Below are positions 58,901-64,000 of a stretch of DNA of 64,000 bases, piece by piece. A program made the translations under genes and the position numbers. The notes beneath the pieces are model-generated. The model was not told the origin of the DNA and did no database searches. It was given only the letters and a program-made list of their open reading frames with translations. Position 1 is the stretch's first letter. Each line of letters starts with the position of its first letter. This stretch comes from Anniella stebbinsi (lineage: Eukaryota; Chordata; Lepidosauria; Squamata; Anniellidae), in contig JARDYH010000003.1 in assembly GCA_029215795.1 (NCBI GenBank), positions 99,914,609 through 99,978,608 on the forward strand, read 5' to 3'.

Positions 58901-61900
58901 ATTGAACTAGTTACAAGCATTTACTCTAGTGTCAGGGATTTCACTTGTTTCTGACACCTTTGTGTATTTTTACTGAACACTCGCTAGGCAGGCGCGTGTT
59001 CTGGCCTTAAAATTCCAAAATGGTAAAATGGGTAAATTGTACAGGAACCATGCAGATCAGCAGCAAATGACCTATATTGAACTAGTTACAAGCATTTACT
59101 CTAGTTTCAGGGAGTTCACTTGTTTCTGACACCTTTGTGTATTTTTACTGAACACTCGCTAGATAGGAGCGTGTTCTAGCGTTAAAATTCCAAAATGGTA
59201 AAATGGGTAAATTGTACAGGAACCGTGCAGATCAGCAGCAAATGACCTATTTTGAACGAGTTACAAGCATTTACTCTAGTTTCAGGGAGTTCACTTGTTT
59301 CTGACACCTTTGCGTATTTTTACTGAACACTCGCTAGATAGGAGCGTGTTCTAGCCTTAAAATTCCAAAATGGTAAAATGGGTAAATTGTACAGGAACCG
59401 TGCAGATCAGCAGCAAATGACCTATATTGAACTAGTTACAAGCATTTACTCTAGTTTCAGGGAGTTCACTTGTTTCTGACACCTTTGTGTATTTTTACTG
59501 AACACTCGCTAGGCAGGCGCGTGTTCTGGCCTTTAAAATTCCAAAATGGTAAAATGGGTAAATTGTACAGGAACCGTGCAGATCAGCAGCAAATGACCTA
59601 TATTGAACTAGTTACAAGCATTTACTCTAGTGTCAGGGATTTCACTTGTTTCTGACACCTTTGTGTATTTTTACTGAACACTCGCTACTCAGGCTTGTGT
59701 TCTAGCCTTAAACTCCCAAAGTGTAAATTAGGTAAATTGTACAGGAACCGTGCAGATCAGCAGCAAATGACTTATTTTGAACTAGTTATAAGCATTGACT
59801 CTAGTTTCATGGAGTTCACTTGTTTCTGACACCTTTGTGTATTTTTACTGAACACTCGCTACTCAGGCTTGTGTTCTAGCCTTAAACTCCCAACGTGGTA
59901 AATTGGGTAAATTGTACAGGAACCGTGCAGATCAGCAGCAAATGACTTATTTTGAACTAGTTATAAGCATTTACTCTAGTTTCAGGGAGTTCACTTGTTT
60001 CTGACACCTTTGTGTATTTTTACTGAACACTCGCTACTCAGGCTTGTGTTCTAGCCTTAAACTCCCAAAATGGTAAATTGGGTAAATTGTACAGGAACCG
60101 TGCAGATCAGCAGCAAATGACTTATTTTGAACTAGTTATAAGCATTTACTCTAGTTTCAGGGAGTTCACTTCTTTCTGACACCTTTGTGTATTTTTACTG
60201 AACACTCGCTACTCAGGCTTGTGTTCTAGCCTTAAACTCCCAAAGTGGTAAATGAGGTGAATTGTACAGGAACCGTGCAGATCAGCAGCAGATGACCTAT
60301 TTTGAACTAGTTGCAAGCATTTACTCTAGTTTCAGGGAGTTCACTTGTTTCTGAAACTTTTGTGTATTTTTACTGAACACTCGCTAGATAGGAGCGTGTT
60401 CTAGCGTTAAAATTCCAAAATGGTAAAATGGGTTAATGGTACAGGAACCGTGCAGATCAGCAGGAAATGACTTATTTTGAACTAGTTATAAGCATTTACT
60501 CTAGTTTCAGGGAGTTCACTTGTTTCTGACACCTTTGTGTATTTTTACTGAACACTCGCTACTCAGGCTTGTGTTCTAGCCTTAAACTCCCAAAGTGGTA
60601 AATTGGGTAAATTGTACAGGAACCGTGCAGATGAGCAGCAAATGACTTATTTTGAACTAGTTATAAGCATTTACTCTAGTTTCAGGGAGTTCACTTGTTT
60701 CTGACACCTTTGTGTATTTTTACTGAACACTCGCTAGATAGGAGCGTGTTCTAGCGTTAAAATTCCAAAATGGTAAAATGGTTAATGGTACAGGAACCGT
60801 GCAGATCAGCAGCAAATGACTTATTTTGAACTAGTTATAAGCATTTACTCTAGTTTCAGGGAGTTCACTTGTTTCTGACACCTTTGTGTATTTTTACTGA
60901 ACACTCGCTACTCAGGCTTGTGTTCTAGCCTTAAACTCCCAAAGTGGTAAATTGGGTAAATTGTACAGGAACCGTGCAGATCAGCAGCAAATGACTTATT
61001 TTGAACTAGTTATAAGCATTTCCACTAGTTTCAGGGAGTTCACTTGTTTCTCACACCTTTGTGTATTTTTACTGAACACTCGCTTGATAGGAGCGTGTTC
61101 TAGCGTTAAAATTCCAAAATGGTAAAATGGGTAAATTGTACAGGAACCGTGCAGATCAGCAGCAAATGACCTATTTTGAACGAGTTACAAGCATTTACTC
61201 TAGTTTCAGGGAGTTCACTTGTTTCTGACACCTTTGCGTATTTTCACTGAACACTCGCTAGGCAGGCGCGTGTTCTGGCCTTAAAATTCCAAAATGGTAA
61301 AATGCGTAAATTGTACAGGAACCGTGCAGATCAGCAGCAAATGACTTATCTTGAACTAGTTATAAGCATTTACTCTAGTTTCAGGGAGTTCACTTGTTTC
61401 TGACACCTTTGTGTATTTTTACTGAACACTCGCTACTCAGGCTTGTGTTCTAGCCTTAAACTCCCAAAGTGTAAATTAGGTAAATTGTACAGGAACCGTG
61501 CAGATCAGCAGCAAATGACTCATTTTGAACTAGTTATAAGCATTTACTCTAGTTTCAGGGAGTTCACTTATTTCTGACACCTTTGTGTATTTTTACTGAA
61601 CACTCGCTAGGCAGGCGCGTGTTCTGGCCTTAAAATTCCAAAATGGTAAAATGGGTAAATTGTACAGGAACCGTGCAGATCAGCAGCAAATGACCTATAT
61701 TGAACTAGTTACAAGCATTTACTCTAGTGTCAGGGATTTCACTTGTTTCTGACACCTTTGTGTATTTTTACTGAACACTCGCTACTCAGGCTTGTGTTCT
61801 AGCCTTAAACTCCCAAAGTGTAAATTAGGTAAATTGTACAGGAACCGTGCAGATCAGCAGCAAATGACTTATTTTGAACTAGTTATAAGCATTTACTCTA

Positions 61901-64000
61901 GTTTCAGGGAGTTCACTTGTTTCTGACACCTTTGTGTATTTTTACAGAACACTCGCTAGGCAGGCGCGTGTTCTGGCCTTAAAATTCCAAAATGGTAAAA
62001 TGGGTAAATTGTACAGGAACCATGCAGATCAGCAGCAAATGACCTATATTGAACTAGTTACAAGCATTTACTCTAGTGTCAGGGAGTTCACTTGTTTCTG
62101 ACACCTTTGTGTATTTTTACTGAACACTCGCTAGGCAGGCGCATGTTCTGGCCTTAAAATTCCAAAATGGTAAAATGGGTAAATTGTACAGGAACCGTGC
62201 AGATCAGCAGCAAATGACCTATATTGAACTAGTTACAAGCATTTACTCTAGTGTCAGGGATTTCACTTGTTTCTGACACCTTTGTGTATTTTGACTGAAC
62301 ACTCGCTAGGCAGGCGCGTGTTCTAGCGTTAAAATTCCAAAATGGTAAAATGGGTAAATTGTACAGGAACCGTGCAGATCAGCAGCAAATGACCTATTTT
62401 GAACGAGTTACAAGCATTTACTCTAGTTTCAGGGAGTTCACTTCTTTCTGACACCTTTGTGTATTTTTACTGAACACTCGCTACTCAGGCTTGTGTTCTA
62501 GCCTTAAACTCCCAAAGTGGTAAATGAGGTGAATTGTACAGGAACCGTGCAGATCAGCAGCAGATGACCTATTTTGAACTAGTTGCAAGCATTTACTCTA
62601 GTTTCAGGGAGTTCACTTGTTTCTGAAACTTTTGTGTATTTTTACTGAACACTCGCTAGATAGGAGCGTGTTCTAGCGTTAAAATTCCAAAATGGTAAAA
62701 TGGGTTAATGGTACAGGAACCGTGCAGATCAGCAGCAAATGACTTATTTTGAACTAGTTATAAGCATTTACTCTAGTTTCAGGGAGTTCACTTGTTTCTG
62801 ACACCTTTGTGTATTTTTACTGAACACTCGCTACTCAGGCTTGTGTTCTAGCCTTAAACTCCCAAAGTGGTAAATTGGGTAAATTGTACAGGAACCGTGC
62901 AGATGAGCAGCAAATGACTTATTTTGAACTAGTTATAAGCATTTACTCTAGTTTCAGGGAGTTCACTTGTTTCTGACACCTTTGTGTATTTTTACTGAAC
63001 ACTCGCTAGATAGGAGCGTGTTCTAGCGTTAAAATTCCAAAATGGTAAAATGGTTAATGGTACAGGAACCGTGCAGATCAGCAGCAAATGACTTATTTTG
63101 AACTAGTTATAAGCATTTACTCTAGTTTCAGGGAGTTCACTTGTTTCTGACACCTTTGTGTATTTTTACTGAACACTCGCTACTCAGGCTTGTGTTCTAG
63201 CCTTAAACTCCCAAAGTGGTAAATTGGGTAAATTGTACAGGAACCGTGCAGATCAGCAGCAAATGACTTATTTTGAACTAGTTATAAGCATTTCCTCTAG
63301 TTTCAGGGAGTTCACTTGTTTCTCACACCTTTGTGTATTTTTACTGAACACTCGCTTGATAGGAGCGTGTTCTAGCGTTAAAATTCCAAAATGGTAAAAT
63401 GGGTAAATTGTACAGGAACCGTGCAGATCAGCAGCAAATGACCTATTTTGAACGAGTTACAAGCATTTACTCTAGTTTCAGGGAGTTCACTTGTTTCTGA
63501 CACCTTTGCGTATTTTCACTGAACACTCGCTAGGCAGGCGCGTGTTCTGGCCTTAAAATTCCAAAATGGTAAAATGCGTAAATTGTACAGGAACCGTGCA
63601 GATCAGCAGCAAATGACTTATCTTGAACTAGTTATAAGCATTTACTCTAGTTTCAGGGAGTTCACTTGTTTCTGACACCTTTGTGTATTTTTACTGAACA
63701 CTCGCTACTCAGGCTTGTGTTCTAGCCTTAAACTCCCAAAGTGTAAATTAGGTAAATTGTACAGGAACCGTGCAGATCAGCAGCAAATGACTCATTTTGA
63801 ACTAGTTATAAGCATTTACTCTAGTTTCAGGGAGTTCACTTATTTCTGACACCTTTGTGTATTTTTACTGAACACTCGCTAGGCAGGCGCGTGTTCTGGC
63901 CTTAAAATTCCAAAATGGTAAAATGGGTAAATTGTACAGGAACCGTGCAGATCAGCAGCAAATGACCTATATTGAACTAGTTACAAGCATTTACTCTAGT
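52917..64000 (-). repeat. family B higher-order block, period 6994 bp (~40 monomers), open at window end
   Basis: Variants recur at exactly 6994: the CAGGAAATGA variant at 53467 and 60461, AGCATTTCCA at 54021 and 61015, GCGCATG at 55142 and 62136, and TTTCCTCTAG at 56294 and 63288. The first copy is 52917-59910 and the second starts at 59911 and is cut by the window end. Nested inside is a 2272-bp (13-monomer) duplication: GGTGAATTG at 53262 and 55534, and ATGACTCATT at 54521 and 56793. I saw no difference between the 6994-bp copies at the places I compared. Confidence 0.87.

Larger units (their letters stand above)
14511..64000 (-). repeat. satellite family B: ~175-bp monomers, array continues past the window
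   Basis: GTACAGGAACCGTGCAGAT recurs every 174-176 bp (for example 14648, 14823, 14998, 15173), about 280 copies. There are three main types at one variable segment. Type I is CTACTCAGGCTTGTG...AAACTCCCAAAGTG, type II is CTAGGCAGGCGCGTG...AAAATTCCAAAATGG, and type III is CTAGATAGGAGCGTG...CTAGCGTTAAAATTCC. A 174-bp subtype has GTGTAAATTAGG and a 176-bp subtype has CCTTTAAAATT. Written in reverse complement, the unit matches the first half of family A units, so the strand is given as minus relative to family A. Nearly nucleosome-length AT-rich monomers in long homogeneous arrays suggest a centromeric satellite (inference). Confidence 0.96.

Noticed and set aside
9605..64000. CRISPR-like array of regular repeats
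   Set aside because: Repeats are contiguous head-to-tail with no unique spacers and the DNA is eukaryotic in character.
14511..64000. Primate alpha satellite or a CENP-B box, suggested by the ~171-175-bp monomer
   Set aside because: The monomer sequence does not resemble alpha satellite as I know it, and I found no TTCG....A..CGGG-type box. The similar length is probably nucleosome-related coincidence.
9605..64000. Telomeric TTAGGG repeats marking a chromosome end
   Set aside because: No tandem TTAGGG or CCCTAA run is present.

Overview
This is eukaryotic, non-coding, repeat-dominated DNA. It has no operons, tRNA, rRNA or intact host gene that I can recognise. The hAT-type transposase relic, the TIR-like end and the fold-back element resemble repeats I associate with reptile (squamate-like) genomes. 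That assignment comes from memory and is weak; 'vertebrate' is safer. The 54 kb satellite suggests a centromeric or pericentromeric position (inference).

Layout. (1) 1-2415: BED-finger hAT transposase reading frame, already open at base 1 and broken once by an in-frame TGA at 1006-1008. (2) 2416-2995: AT-rich non-coding flank with a degenerate duplication. (3) 2996-9604: a run of unrelated-looking modules, almost every one tandemly multiplied. They are a 148-bp GC-rich repeat (8 copies), a 30-bp minisatellite (about 28 copies), exon-like cassettes with splice-site-like borders (113-bp and 115-bp classes), a 165-bp/55-codon repeat (3 copies) followed by AATAAA, a 147-bp repeat (4 copies) grading into three diverged relatives, a GATCC-rich palindromic block, and a hAT-like terminal sequence ending at 9604. 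(4) 9605-14510: satellite family A, 343-bp units that are dimers of two diverged ~171-bp halves, plus ~204-bp deleted units. (5) 14511-64000 and beyond: satellite family B, ~175-bp monomers.

How the parts relate. Family B is the reverse complement of one half of the family A unit, so the whole 54 kb is one satellite superfamily whose orientation flips at 14510/14511. Family B is further organised into long multi-monomer duplications with offsets of 5063, 3847, 2970, 5245, 2272 and 6994 bp (about 29, 22, 17, 30, 13 and 40 monomers). The hAT-like end abuts the satellite sharply. The simplest reading is that a large hAT element, possibly everything from before base 1 to 9604, sits at or in the edge of the satellite and carries a tandemly amplified, possibly once-spliced transcription unit. 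That reading is inference. The exon cassettes and the orientation switch are read directly from sequence.
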